The position numbers were made by a program, and so were the translations under genes. DNA of 64,000 nucleotides from Marnyiella aurantia (GTDB lineage Bacteria; Bacteroidota; Bacteroidia; Flavobacteriales; Weeksellaceae): positions 1,922,001 through 1,986,000 of the forward strand of contig NZ_CP059472.1 in assembly GCF_014041915.1 (NCBI RefSeq), written 5' to 3'. Shown here piece by piece: positions 1-7,861 of the stretch; the stretch's first letter is position 1; every line of letters starts with the position of its first letter. Under the pieces are notes generated by a model that had not been told where the DNA came from, made no database searches, and saw only the letters and a program-made list of their open reading frames with translations.

Positions 1-82
1 GGCAAGATATATTAAGAATTTTGAACAGTACTGCGATTCCGACGAAGCCAGGAAGTTAATCCCTTCAGGACCTCAACTGTAA
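1..82 (+). CDS. pckA: C-terminal end of ATP-dependent phosphoenolpyruvate carboxykinase (partial)
   Basis: The window opens inside a gene. Reading from base 2 gives 26 residues ending in a TAA at 80-82. The tail, ending IPSGPQL after an NFEQY stretch, resembles the last residues of ATP-dependent PEP carboxykinase (E. coli ends NFDKY...AAGPKL). The enzyme converts oxaloacetate and ATP to PEP in gluconeogenesis. Only the tail is visible, so the identification rests on a short match. A hairpin terminator follows directly. Confidence 0.55.
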   Translation, partial: ARYIKNFEQYCDSDEARKLIPSGPQL

Positions 83-101
83 GCGTCAGTTATCGAATTG
101 A

Positions 102-131
102 AAAATCCCCAAATTTATTTGGGGATTTTTT
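102..131. terminator. Bidirectional terminator between pckA and aroQ
   Basis: AATCCCC and GGGGATT arms enclose an AT-rich loop, with A-tract and T-tract on opposite sides. It lies between two convergent genes and can serve both strands. Confidence 0.8.
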
Positions 132-135
132 GTGC

Positions 136-546
136 TTAAAGATTCAGGCTTAAGATAGCCAGCCGGTATCCGTTCAATCCGAAGCCGCTTATAATGCCGT
201 CTGTATGAGCCGCTGTAACCGATTTCTGGCGGAATTCCTCCCGTTTATAGATGTTGGAGATGTGAACCTCCACCTTTGGGACTGAAACGTTTTTCAGGCA
301 GTCTGCCAATGCGTACGAATAGTGCGTATAAGCGCCCGGATTGATCACGAGGGCATCATAATCTGAGGCCTGTAATCTGTCTATTAGATCGCCCTCTGCG
401 TTGGATTGGTAATACAGGATAGTATTGTTGATAAATTCAGCCGAAAGGTCCGCAAGCTCTTCCACCATTGTAACTGTACCATAAATCTCAGGTTCGCGGG
501 TGCCAAGCAGATTGAGGTTGGGTCCGTTTACAATCAGTATATTCAT
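136..546 (-). CDS. aroQ: 3-dehydroquinate dehydratase, type II
   Basis: This enzyme dehydrates 3-dehydroquinate to 3-dehydroshikimate in the shikimate pathway, in the cytoplasm as a dodecamer. The product has 136 residues, normal for type II enzymes. The N-terminal NGPNLNLLGTREPEIYG block carries the catalytic Arg17 and Tyr22. The INPGAYTHYS and EVHISN blocks follow. The open frame extends 11 codons upstream to 579, but the ATG at 544-546 matches the family start, and a promoter-like TAAATTTG at 567-574 places the transcript start downstream of that longer start. The gene is monocistronic, between the shared terminator and a tRNA gene. Confidence 0.95.
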   Translation of the reverse strand: MNILIVNGPNLNLLGTREPEIYGTVTMVEELADLSAEFINNTILYYQSNAEGDLIDRLQASDYDALVINPGAYTHYSYALADCLKNVSVPKVEVHISNIYKREEFRQKSVTAAHTDGIISGFGLNGYRLAILSLNL

Positions 547-566
547 ATTCAAAATGATTAGTCGCT

Positions 567-574
567 CAAATTTA
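567..574 (-). promoter_or_regulatory. -7 promoter element of aroQ
   Basis: Minus strand reads TAAATTTG, an exact match to the Bacteroidota -7 consensus TAnnTTTG, 21 nt upstream of the aroQ ATG. A matching -33 TTG was not assigned. Confidence 0.6.
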
Positions 575-612
575 AACATAAAAAAACTTCCGAAAAAATT
601 TCGGAAGTTACT

Positions 613-687
613 TGGTAGCCCGTAGGGGAATCGAACCCCTCTTACCAGAATGAAAATCTGAGGTCCTAACCGATAGACGAACGGGCC
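613..687 (-). tRNA. tRNA-Glu (anticodon UUC), CCA encoded
   Basis: Cloverleaf on the minus strand. Acceptor stem GGCCCGT pairs with ACGGGCT (one G-U), followed by discriminator A and an encoded CCA. The anticodon stem TCAGA/TCTGG holds loop TTTTCAT with anticodon TTC, and the T-arm is AGGGG-TTCGATT-CCCCT. It lies just downstream of rpsT, and the second tRNA-Glu lies upstream of rpsT. Confidence 0.95.
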
Positions 688-700
688 AGCCTGTTTATAA

Positions 701-955
701 TTACGCTAACTTGTTAACGTGTTTTGTAAGTTTACTCTTAAGATTAGAGGCTTTATTCTTATGGATAATGTTTCTCTTAGCCAATTTATCTACTAAAGCG
801 ATCACTTTTGGAAGCTGTTCAGACGCTACAGTTTTATCCTCTTCATTTCTCAATGCCTTCAAAGCTGTTCTTGCAGTTTTGTGGTAATACTTGTTACGCA
901 GTCTTTTTGCTACGTTCTGTCTGATTCTCTTTAAAGCTGATTTATGATTTGCCAT
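701..955 (-). CDS. rpsT: 30S ribosomal protein bS20
   Basis: A primary-binding protein of the 30S subunit that contacts 16S rRNA helices near the 5' domain and h44. The 84-residue product is rich in Lys and Arg, begins MANHKSALKRIRQN and ends in the long helical pattern typical of S20; family length is 83-88. It lies between two tRNA-Glu genes on the same strand, and a canonical Bacteroidota promoter precedes it. A role in autoregulation is known in E. coli but cannot be read here. Confidence 0.96.
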   Translation of the reverse strand: MANHKSALKRIRQNVAKRLRNKYYHKTARTALKALRNEEDKTVASEQLPKVIALVDKLAKRNIIHKNKASNLKSKLTKHVNKLA

Positions 956-978
956 TATTTGTCTCTCAATTGTGGGTG

Positions 979-1008
979 CAAAGATATAGTTTAATTTTAA
1001 TCCCGCAA
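979..1008 (-). promoter_or_regulatory. Promoter of rpsT
   Basis: Minus strand: TTG at 1008-1006, 19 nt spacer, then TATCTTTG at 986-979. Both elements and the spacing fit the Bacteroidota sigma-A promoter. The ATG lies 24 nt downstream. Confidence 0.75.
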
Positions 1009-1044
1009 ATTTATTTTAAAAAAAAATTAAAAAAATTGCTTTTG

Positions 1045-1116
1045 TAGCCTATAGGGGAATCGAACCCCTGTTGCAAGAATGAAAATCTTGAGTCCTAACC
1101 ACTAGACGAATAGGCC
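1045..1116 (-). tRNA. tRNA-Glu (anticodon UUC), CCA not encoded
   Basis: Acceptor stem GGCCTAT pairs with ATAGGCT. The anticodon loop TTTTCAT contains TTC, and the T-arm is AGGGG-TTCGATT-CCCCT. The bases after the discriminator A are CAA rather than CCA, so the 3' CCA must be added after transcription. It is a close paralogue of the tRNA-Glu at 613-687, differing in the acceptor, anticodon and variable regions. Confidence 0.95.
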
Positions 1117-1175
1117 GGTGAATTTCGGACTGCAAAAATAAGCTTTAATTTTGGTCTCAAAAAATATTTTCAGGT

Positions 1176-2462
1176 TTATTTTGCTGCTTTTTGGATTACG
1201 GAATTTTTAATTCCTTTGTCCTCCAAAGATTTCTGAAGTGTAACTGCTTCCTCCAGAGTTTTTACATTACCGTACGTGTAGTAGAACATACCGTTTAGCT
1301 TTTCGCGCTTCAAATCTTTCAGGTTCTTTATAATATAGGAATCCGACGGAAGTTTATCCTTGCCAACAAATACTTCCAAAGTATAATAACCTGTACGCAG
1401 GGACTGACCCGGTATAAAGCCCACAGGCGAAGCCGTTCTGAATCCGGCGTCTCGCGCCGTTTTCAGGTTAGCATCCCGCACACTGGCAAGATTGGATACA
1501 CTGTAGTAATATTTGTACAGGCCGTTTTCCTTGAGGGCCAGTATATAGTTAAGACCTTTAAAAGCAGGATCGCCGTAGTTGTACTTAATGGGGCTGCTCA
1601 TAAGGAGGATTCTGAAATCGTTTTTAAGTGGAACTTCTTTTTTCTCCTCTTTTTTTGGTGCCTGCACTGCTTCCGGTCCGTTTACTTTACGCGAATAACG
1701 TATAATCGCATCGTAAATCTGCGTTGCGGTTTTTTTCTGCCCTTCTTCGCTGTAAAGAAAATAAGCGTCGTCATAATTGTTTACAAACCCGGTCTCTATT
1801 AAAACCGAAGGCATGGCACTCATCCTGAGGATATGCAGGTTAGCCTGTTTTACACCACGGGAGTAACGGCCGCCTTTTTCAAAGTTTTCTTCTACAAAAC
1901 TGCCAATAAATAGGCTGCGCTCCAGATATTTGCTCTGCTGAATCTTCAGTGCGATCAATGATTCCGGTGATGTAGGGTCGTAGGTTGCAAAAACTTCGCG
2001 GTCTTTGGCATCAAGATAGATAACGTCGTTTTCTTTTTTTGCAACTTCCAGATTTTCCCGGTTCTGGTTTGGCCCCTGTACGAAGGTTTCCGTTCCCCGG
2101 GCAGTAGCACTTTTTGCGGGTGATGAATTTACGTGCACTGAAACAAAAAGATCTGCCTTGCTGCGGTTTGCCAGATTGGTACGCTCGGTTAAAGATGGGT
2201 ACACATCTGTCTTGCGTGTATAGATTACACGGAAAGCTTTATTGTCCTCCAGCATCCGTCCCAGTTTAAGTACGATGCCAAGGGTAATGTCTTTCTCACG
2301 CGGAGTTCCAAATTCGTAGGATCGCGTAGCTCCCACATCGTGGTCACCGTGTCCGGCATCCAGAACAATCGTAAACTTCTTCTGGGCGGTACCTGCGGTG
2401 AAAATTAGTAAGAAAAGAGGTAAAAAATATTTTTTAAAACAAAAGTTTGTTATCATCATCAA
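1176..2462 (-). CDS. N-acetylmuramoyl-L-alanine amidase (Amidase_3) with C-terminal SPOR-like region
   Basis: A zinc hydrolase that cleaves the amide bond between N-acetylmuramate and the peptide stem in peptidoglycan, acting in the periplasm during cell separation. Residues 1-27 form a signal peptide (hydrophobic core FLPLFLLIFTAGTAQ). The Amidase_3 domain runs from about 29 to 260. Its zinc ligands are visible as His38 in LDAGHGD, Glu56 in PREKD and His110 in SVHVNSS, with a late ETGFVNN motif carrying the catalytic Glu. A Lys/Glu-rich linker leads to about 150 residues with two YYY/FYY-type repeats that look like SPOR or a degenerate SPOR domain. Three consecutive Met codons leave the exact start open. 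Divergent from lptD with a 21 bp gap, so envelope functions are paired. Confidence 0.9.
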   Translation of the reverse strand: MMMITNFCFKKYFLPLFLLIFTAGTAQKKFTIVLDAGHGDHDVGATRSYEFGTPREKDITLGIVLKLGRMLEDNKAFRVIYTRKTDVYPSLTERTNLANRSKADLFVSVHVNSSPAKSATARGTETFVQGPNQNRENLEVAKKENDVIYLDAKDREVFATYDPTSPESLIALKIQQSKYLERSLFIGSFVEENFEKGGRYSRGVKQANLHILRMSAMPSVLIETGFVNNYDDAYFLYSEEGQKKTATQIYDAIIRYSRKVNGPEAVQAPKKEEKKEVPLKNDFRILLMSSPIKYNYGDPAFKGLNYILALKENGLYKYYYSVSNLASVRDANLKTARDAGFRTASPVGFIPGQSLRTGYYTLEVFVGKDKLPSDSYIIKNLKDLKREKLNGMFYYTYGNVKTLEEAVTLQKSLEDKGIKNSVIQKAAK

Positions 2463-2478
2463 TTCTTAAAATTTATTA

Positions 2479-2486
2479 TAATTTTG
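2479..2486 (+). promoter_or_regulatory. Candidate -7 element of lptD overlapping its only non-AUN start
   Basis: TAATTTTG matches TAnnTTTG exactly. The last three bases are the TTG that would be the start codon of the lptD frame, so promoter and that start are mutually exclusive if transcription begins here. Confidence 0.45.
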
Positions 2487-5096
2487 CTCGCAAATATTAA
2501 AAGCACCGGTATCAAAATAGCCTCCAAAAATATATTACATATTTTAATTATCCTAATTTTTAACAGTTTTTTAGCACCACTCAATGCTCAGAATACTGCT
2601 GAAAATAAGGTAATTACTAGTTCTGTTACACCTGCGGATACCGTACGCCTGCAGAGCGAACAACTGTCTGATATAGTGAAAACTAAAGCGGACAGCGAGC
2701 GGAACGATTTCCAGCATAAAATGACTTACCTGAACAAAAATGCTCAGGTAAAATATCAGGATATGCAGATCGATGCAGATTATATCCGGATAGATTGGCG
2801 CAAAAATGAAATATACGCACGTGGCGAGGTAGACAGCACCGGCCGGATCATCAAGCCCGCAATAGCAACCCAGGCAGGAAAGTCATATGAATACAATGAC
2901 TTTCAGTACAATTATAAAACACGGCAGGCACTGGCCTATAATGCGCGTACGGAAGAAAGTGAAGGTGTAATTGTAGCACAAAAAACAAAGAAGTATAACG
3001 ACTCGGTCTTTTTTATGCGTCGCGGACTCTTTACAACAGATGAATATTTTCTGAAGAAGAAAGATACCGCAGCCGATTATCACCTTTTAGCACCTACTAT
3101 TAAACTGATAAAAGGTAAAGAAAATTCGCAGGTGGTCACTGGCCCCATACAGATGTACATTGAGCAAGTGCCTACACCACTTATTCTTCCTTTCGCAATT
3201 CTTCCGTTTTCCGACAAAAGATCTGCAGGTATTCTAATTCCCAGTTTTGGTGAACGTCAGGATGTTGGTTTTTTCCTGAACAGTTTCGGTTATTACCAGC
3301 CTATTGGTGAACATTTTGACGTGAAAGTTATGGTAGACTTTTACACTAAAGGTAGTTGGAACATCAGACCCGAAACTAATTATGTAAAGATGTACCGGTA
3401 CAACGGAAACTTTGCAGCCGACATTGGTTCCACAGTCCGCGGTATTAAAGGTCTGGACGACTACAGCAAAGTGAACACCTACAGGATTTCGTGGCGTCAT
3501 TCGCAGGATACCAAAGCAAATCCGTTGCTTAATTTCAGTGCGTCCGTAGATCTTGTAAGTTCAAAGTTCTACAATAACACCATTAACAATAATTATATTT
3601 TCAACCAGAATGTACTGAACACTCAACAGAATTCAACAGTGAGTGTAACCAAGCGTTTTCTTACATTACCTGTAACGATTACAGGAACGGCTTCCTATTC
3701 TCAGAATTTTTCATCAGGACTGGCTGATCTGCGTTTACCACAAATAAATGTTGCAGTAAATCAGTTTTATCTTTTTAAACCACGCACGGGTGTTAGGGAA
3801 GGTCTTCTGGAGAACATCACGGTAAATACAGGACTGAATTTTACCAATTTTGCCAATACCGGAGAGGGTGAAATGTTTACCGAGGCAATGTGGGATAAGA
3901 TGCAAACTGGTCTTAGAAATAATATAACGCTGGGAACAAATACCAATATCGCCAGATATTTCACCTTTTCGCTGGGTGCTAATATAGATAATGCGCTCAC
4001 GACCAAGACATTGCGAAAAACCTATAATCCTATTACCAATACGGTAGAAGATAACTTTAATAACAAAATTGGAGGTTACTCCGTATTTAGCACCAATGCC
4101 AGTTTGCAGACTACCCTTTATGGTACCAAAATATTTAAGGCGGGATCTGCCATTCAGGGCATCAGGCATATGGTGATGCCAAGTATTGGCTTCAGCTACC
4201 GTCCCGATTTTGGTACTCCCGGATTTGGATACTTCAGCAGTTATTACGATGCTGCCGGTTCCAACATTCCCTATTCCATTTTTGAACGCGGAATAGTTGG
4301 TTCACCTTCCAGTGGTATGGAAGGGGCAGTCAATTTCAGCATCGGAAATAATATTGAGATGAAGGTGCGGAGTAAAAACGATTCAACAGGAACAAAAAAG
4401 ATCAAAATTTTTGAAGCTCTGAATATTGCGGGAGGGTATAACCTGGCAGCAGAAAACAATAAATGGTCAGTGTTTACCGTGAATGGTCAATCTTCTTTTT
4501 TCGACAGTAAACTCAGTCTTAACAGTAATTTGGTTATCGATCCTTACGAAAATGTTTTTGTACCTGCGGAAAACCGGGTGGTTCGTACTGAGAATTTCGG
4601 ACGGTTCAATATTCAGGGTTTCAACCTGCAACTTTCTTATCCGTTAAGTGATCTGATCTTTGGTGAAAAGGAAGAATTGGATAAAAAGTACAGTACAAAA
4701 GGGGAGATCCGAAATGAAAACTATTATTTTGATGATGATAATTATGCCCGTTTCCACCAGCCCTGGACTTTAAATATAAATGCCAATTATGGTTACAACC
4801 GCGGGGGAAGCCTGTTTGGAAACACAGTTGCATCGGTGGGCGTGGACGGCAGTATACAGCTTACACCTTACTGGAATATCAACGGGAGTACGCACTACGA
4901 TTTCATGACACAGGAACTTGCTTATACAAGAGTGGGGTTTTCCCGCGACCAGCGCAGTTTCACCATCAATTTTAACTGGGTGCCTTTCGGGCAGTATAAA
5001 GTGTATGATTTCTTTATCGGGATTAAGGCCAATATTCTTCAGGATGCGCTGAAGTATAAGGACAGAAGTTTTACCCAGCCCAATGCGCCTTTCTAA
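2484..5096 (+). CDS. lptD: LPS-assembly protein LptD-like (OstA family)
   Basis: An outer-membrane beta-barrel that, with a lipoprotein partner, would insert lipopolysaccharide into the outer leaflet. The 870-residue frame has a hydrophobic signal segment at about 17-35 (ILHILIILIFNSFLAPLNAQ). An OstA/LptA-like domain covers about 80-200 (DADYIRIDWRKNEIYARGEV). The conserved stretch PFAILPFSDKRSAGILIPSFG follows near 230-250, and after it come about 600 residues of alternating barrel strands. The N-terminus is uncertain. There is no ATG between the stop upstream and the signal peptide; the frame opens at a TTG at 2484 that overlaps a promoter motif. An AUU/AUC/AUA start is possible. Divergent from the amidase gene. 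Confidence 0.85.
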   Translation: MLANIKSTGIKIASKNILHILIILIFNSFLAPLNAQNTAENKVITSSVTPADTVRLQSEQLSDIVKTKADSERNDFQHKMTYLNKNAQVKYQDMQIDADYIRIDWRKNEIYARGEVDSTGRIIKPAIATQAGKSYEYNDFQYNYKTRQALAYNARTEESEGVIVAQKTKKYNDSVFFMRRGLFTTDEYFLKKKDTAADYHLLAPTIKLIKGKENSQVVTGPIQMYIEQVPTPLILPFAILPFSDKRSAGILIPSFGERQDVGFFLNSFGYYQPIGEHFDVKVMVDFYTKGSWNIRPETNYVKMYRYNGNFAADIGSTVRGIKGLDDYSKVNTYRISWRHSQDTKANPLLNFSASVDLVSSKFYNNTINNNYIFNQNVLNTQQNSTVSVTKRFLTLPVTITGTASYSQNFSSGLADLRLPQINVAVNQFYLFKPRTGVREGLLENITVNTGLNFTNFANTGEGEMFTEAMWDKMQTGLRNNITLGTNTNIARYFTFSLGANIDNALTTKTLRKTYNPITNTVEDNFNNKIGGYSVFSTNASLQTTLYGTKIFKAGSAIQGIRHMVMPSIGFSYRPDFGTPGFGYFSSYYDAAGSNIPYSIFERGIVGSPSSGMEGAVNFSIGNNIEMKVRSKNDSTGTKKIKIFEALNIAGGYNLAAENNKWSVFTVNGQSSFFDSKLSLNSNLVIDPYENVFVPAENRVVRTENFGRFNIQGFNLQLSYPLSDLIFGEKEELDKKYSTKGEIRNENYYFDDDNYARFHQPWTLNINANYGYNRGGSLFGNTVASVGVDGSIQLTPYWNINGSTHYDFMTQELAYTRVGFSRDQRSFTINFNWVPFGQYKVYDFFIGIKANILQDALKYKDRSFTQPNAPF

Positions 5097-5169
5097 CTTA
5101 GACCTATCCTTATGGCAGCCATAGGTGACTAAGACTGCCAAATCTCACCTGTATTCCCACGCGCTTCGG

Positions 5170-5200
5170 TTGACTGTTCCCAATATATATTTTATATTTG
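5170..5200 (+). promoter_or_regulatory. Promoter of ridA
   Basis: TTG at 5170-5172, 20 nt spacer, TATATTTG at 5193-5200. The ridA ATG is 17 nt downstream, giving a short leader. Confidence 0.75.
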
Positions 5201-5216
5201 CAGAAATCAAAAATCT

Positions 5217-5597
5217 ATGAAAAAAGTAATCACCACAACAAATGCTCCAGCAGCAATAGGCCCTTACGCACAGGCAAATTTAGCCGGTGGCGTGCTGTAT
5301 ATTTCCGGTCAGATTCCGGTTGATCCGGGCACAGGAAATTTGGTGGAAGGGATTGAGAAGGAGACGCATCAGGTGATGAAGAATCTGAAAGCCATTCTTG
5401 AAGAGGCAGGAATGACTTTTACAAACGTGGTAAAAGCATCTATCTTTTTAAAGAATATGGATGATTTTGCTGTAATGAACGAAATCTATGCTTCTTATCT
5501 GGATGCAGACAGTTATCCGGCGCGTGAAACGGTTCAGGTATCCTGCCTCCCGAAAAATGTAGACATCGAGATCTCTATGATCGCACATCAGGATTAA
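5217..5597 (+). CDS. ridA: RidA family enamine/imine deaminase
   Basis: RidA hydrolyses reactive enamine and imine intermediates such as 2-aminoacrylate made by PLP enzymes, and releases ammonia; it is a cytoplasmic homotrimer. The product has 126 residues, the usual length. It shows the AIGPYAQA N-terminal motif, the LYISGQIP strand, and the PARETVQVSCLPK signature with the substrate-binding Arg103; Glu118 lies in the final strand. It has its own promoter and overlaps the downstream membrane-protein gene by one base (TAATG), indicating translational coupling. Confidence 0.95.
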   Translation: MKKVITTTNAPAAIGPYAQANLAGGVLYISGQIPVDPGTGNLVEGIEKETHQVMKNLKAILEEAGMTFTNVVKASIFLKNMDDFAVMNEIYASYLDADSYPARETVQVSCLPKNVDIEISMIAHQD

Positions 5598-6043
5598 TGA
5601 ATTTTCTGCGAAATACTTTTGCGGTTCTTATCGGTCTAACTGTAGCACTGTTAGTCATCACTCTGGGCATCAGAACGAACCCGGGCTGGATTACTTTTGA
5701 AGATTTTGCACCTTTTGAACATTGGGAAACCTTCCTGAAATCAGTGGAGCATGATAACCGCTTTTTCGGATTCCTGCTTCTTTTCACCGGCGTAGGTTCT
5801 GTAATTGGTGGCGTTGCAACCGCGATTATAGTTAAATATGGCAAAGTAGCGTACGCGATATTGATTGGCTTTGTTTTGCTTTTTCTGGCCATGTTGGATA
5901 TCATTATTTTCCCTTACCACCCAACTTTCTATAAAATCTGTATTTTTCTTACTTTTTTTCCCTTTTCCTGGATCGGTGGTAAGATTGTAGAAGTGATTTA
6001 CGAAAGAAAAAAACGGCGGTTAAATGAAGCGGCACAACGTTAA
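5597..6043 (+). CDS. Small four-helix membrane protein, function unknown
   Basis: A 148-residue protein with four predicted membrane segments at about 5-25, 58-80, 84-106 and 110-130. A short extracytoplasmic stretch after TM1 is rich in Phe, Trp and acidic residues, and the C-terminus is basic and cytoplasmic (YERKKRRLNEAAQR). No family is recognised. Its ATG overlaps the ridA stop, so it is expressed with ridA, but no functional link is evident from sequence. A very strong palindrome follows it. Confidence 0.75.
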   Translation: MNFLRNTFAVLIGLTVALLVITLGIRTNPGWITFEDFAPFEHWETFLKSVEHDNRFFGFLLLFTGVGSVIGGVATAIIVKYGKVAYAILIGFVLLFLAMLDIIIFPYHPTFYKICIFLTFFPFSWIGGKIVEVIYERKKRRLNEAAQR

Positions 6044-6050
6044 TATAAGC

Positions 6051-6097
6051 AATAAATGCGCAGCGCCCCGGTGAAACCGGGGCGCTGCGCATTTATT
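6051..6097. terminator. Perfect 21-bp GC-rich inverted repeat between convergent genes
   Basis: Left arm 6051-6071 and right arm 6077-6097 are exact reverse complements, with a TGAAA loop. The core is GC-rich (GCGCAGCGCCCCGG) and the ends AT-rich. It sits between the convergent membrane-protein and DegP genes and probably ends both transcripts, though neither side has a long T-tract. Confidence 0.65.
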
Positions 6098-6116
6098 GAT
6101 ATTGGTTTTTTCTTAT

Positions 6117-7634
6117 TTAATTGGGCATTACAAAACCTTTAGTGTAAATTCGGCCATATTCATCAACAAATTTGATCTGTACATTGCCACGGTGGTTCTT
6201 GAGCAGGTTTTCAACATCTTTCTGAGAGTTCACTGGTTTACCGTTCACCTCAATCACGATATAGTTATCTACAATTCCAATCTTGGCCATTTCGCCGCCT
6301 TCCTGTACATTTTTAGTTACTACACCGCTGTTAAGTCCATAATCAGTCTTAAACCTGTCACTTAGCGGGGCGAAATCAGCGCCTATCTTTTCGCTTACAG
6401 TCAGGTCCGCCCTGGTTCTGACAGAAGTATTTCCACGCTGATCCTTTAGTACGACACGAGATACCATCTCCCGTCCATTTCGCTGGTAAGTAATATTAAC
6501 AGCATCTCCGGGTCTTTTACTTCCCACCGCAAGCGTAAGATCAGCAAAATCAGAAATAGCAGTATTGTCCACTTTGGTAATAACGTCAGCCTTTCGTAAT
6601 CCGGCATCTTCGGCACCGCTGTTCGCCGTTACTTCAGTTACGTAAATACCGTTGCCCGTCTTAAGATTGGTTTTAAATTGCTGGTTATATTGCGCCACCT
6701 GCTGGTCGTTGGATAGATCAAGTGAATTTACACCAAGAAAACCGCGCTGCACCAGGCCATACTTCTTTATGTCTTCAACAATTTTTCTAGCTAAGTTTGA
6801 AGGTACTGCAAAACCGTATCCCTGATAGTATCCGTTTGTGGAAGATATAGCGGAGTTAATTCCAATAAGATCGCCATTAGGATTTACAAGAGCTCCACCT
6901 GAGTTTCCGGGGTTAATAGCCGCATCCGTCTGTATAAAACTTTCTATTGGATTGCTTGCTTTGCCCTGACCTCCCAAAATTCCGATTCCACGTCCTTTCG
7001 CTGAAATGATTCCCGCTGTCACAGTAGAGTTCAGTCCAAGTGGATTACCAACTGCCAAAACCCACTGACCCACTTCCACATTATCAGAATTGGCGAAATT
7101 TAGATAGGGTAGACCTTTCTCTTCAACCTTAAGCAATGAAATGTCGGTGTTAGGGTCCGTACCTACCAGGGTAGCAATGTAACTTTTCTTGTTGCTGAGA
7201 ACCACCTCCAGTTTATTTGCACCCGCTACTACGTGGTTATTGGAGATAATGTATCCGTCCGGTGATATAATTACCCCTGATCCCATACCAGATGGAATAT
7301 TGTCTGGTTTCTGCTGGCTGCGCGGGTTTCTGTCAGGCTGGCGAAAAAAGTAATCAAAAATGTCCTGCTCACTGCTGCGTCCTGCCGATCTGTTAGAGTA
7401 GTTCTTAATTGTAACCACTGCCGGAACTGTCGTTTTGGCAGCTTTTACAAAGTCTTCACCTAAAGCGGCCTGGTTAAATCCCGCGAAACTTACGTCAGAT
7501 TTTGCGCTAGAGAAATAACCGGTATCAACTACTGCTGCGTCGTTCTTGATATAATTGATTGCTCCGAATGTTGTAGCGCCGGAAACTACACCTACTACGG
7601 CATACGGTAATAATTTCTTAAATATATTCTTCAT
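6117..7634 (-). CDS. degP: Periplasmic serine protease/chaperone, DegP/HtrA (Do) family
   Basis: An envelope stress protease and chaperone degrading or refolding misfolded periplasmic and outer-membrane proteins. The 505-residue product has an N-terminal signal/anchor at about 8-28 and a trypsin-like domain at about 60-290 with the triad His134 (NNHVV), Asp164 (NTDIS) and Ser245 (NPGNSGG). Two PDZ domains follow at about 300-395 and 415-505. A disordered linker before the protease domain is rich in Arg, Gln and Pro. The ATG is preceded by a near-consensus -7 box (CATATTTG, one mismatch) on the minus strand. Monocistronic. Confidence 0.93.
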   Translation of the reverse strand: MKNIFKKLLPYAVVGVVSGATTFGAINYIKNDAAVVDTGYFSSAKSDVSFAGFNQAALGEDFVKAAKTTVPAVVTIKNYSNRSAGRSSEQDIFDYFFRQPDRNPRSQQKPDNIPSGMGSGVIISPDGYIISNNHVVAGANKLEVVLSNKKSYIATLVGTDPNTDISLLKVEEKGLPYLNFANSDNVEVGQWVLAVGNPLGLNSTVTAGIISAKGRGIGILGGQGKASNPIESFIQTDAAINPGNSGGALVNPNGDLIGINSAISSTNGYYQGYGFAVPSNLARKIVEDIKKYGLVQRGFLGVNSLDLSNDQQVAQYNQQFKTNLKTGNGIYVTEVTANSGAEDAGLRKADVITKVDNTAISDFADLTLAVGSKRPGDAVNITYQRNGREMVSRVVLKDQRGNTSVRTRADLTVSEKIGADFAPLSDRFKTDYGLNSGVVTKNVQEGGEMAKIGIVDNYIVIEVNGKPVNSQKDVENLLKNHRGNVQIKFVDEYGRIYTKGFVMPN

Positions 7635-7835
7635 AGTATCTTGTTATTGTCTTTCTCATTTAAACAAATATGATGCTATATGTGTAGGCGAATATTTAAA
7701 CTTGTTTCATCTTTAACTAAAAATTAACGACTCCGTGTCAAATTTAATGATTTTTAAGGAATGTTATGTAAACGGACCGGGAATCCGACTCTAACATTCT
7801 GTCATTTTGGCATCTACACCCATTTTTAAATAACT

Positions 7836-7843
7836 TATCTTTG
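7836..7843 (+). promoter_or_regulatory. -7 promoter element of the U32 peptidase gene
   Basis: TATCTTTG, exact TAnnTTTG. It overlaps the TTG at 7841, so that in-frame TTG is not the start; the ATG at 7862 lies 18 nt downstream. Confidence 0.65.
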
Positions 7844-7861
7844 CAAAAATTTATTCAAAAA

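Noticed and set aside
3735-4169. Long minus-strand open frames opposite lptD
   Set aside because: No family features; they lie fully opposite a conserved barrel gene.
7841-7861. TTG start for the U32 gene
   Set aside because: Lies inside the TATCTTTG promoter element; the ATG at 7862 fits the family.
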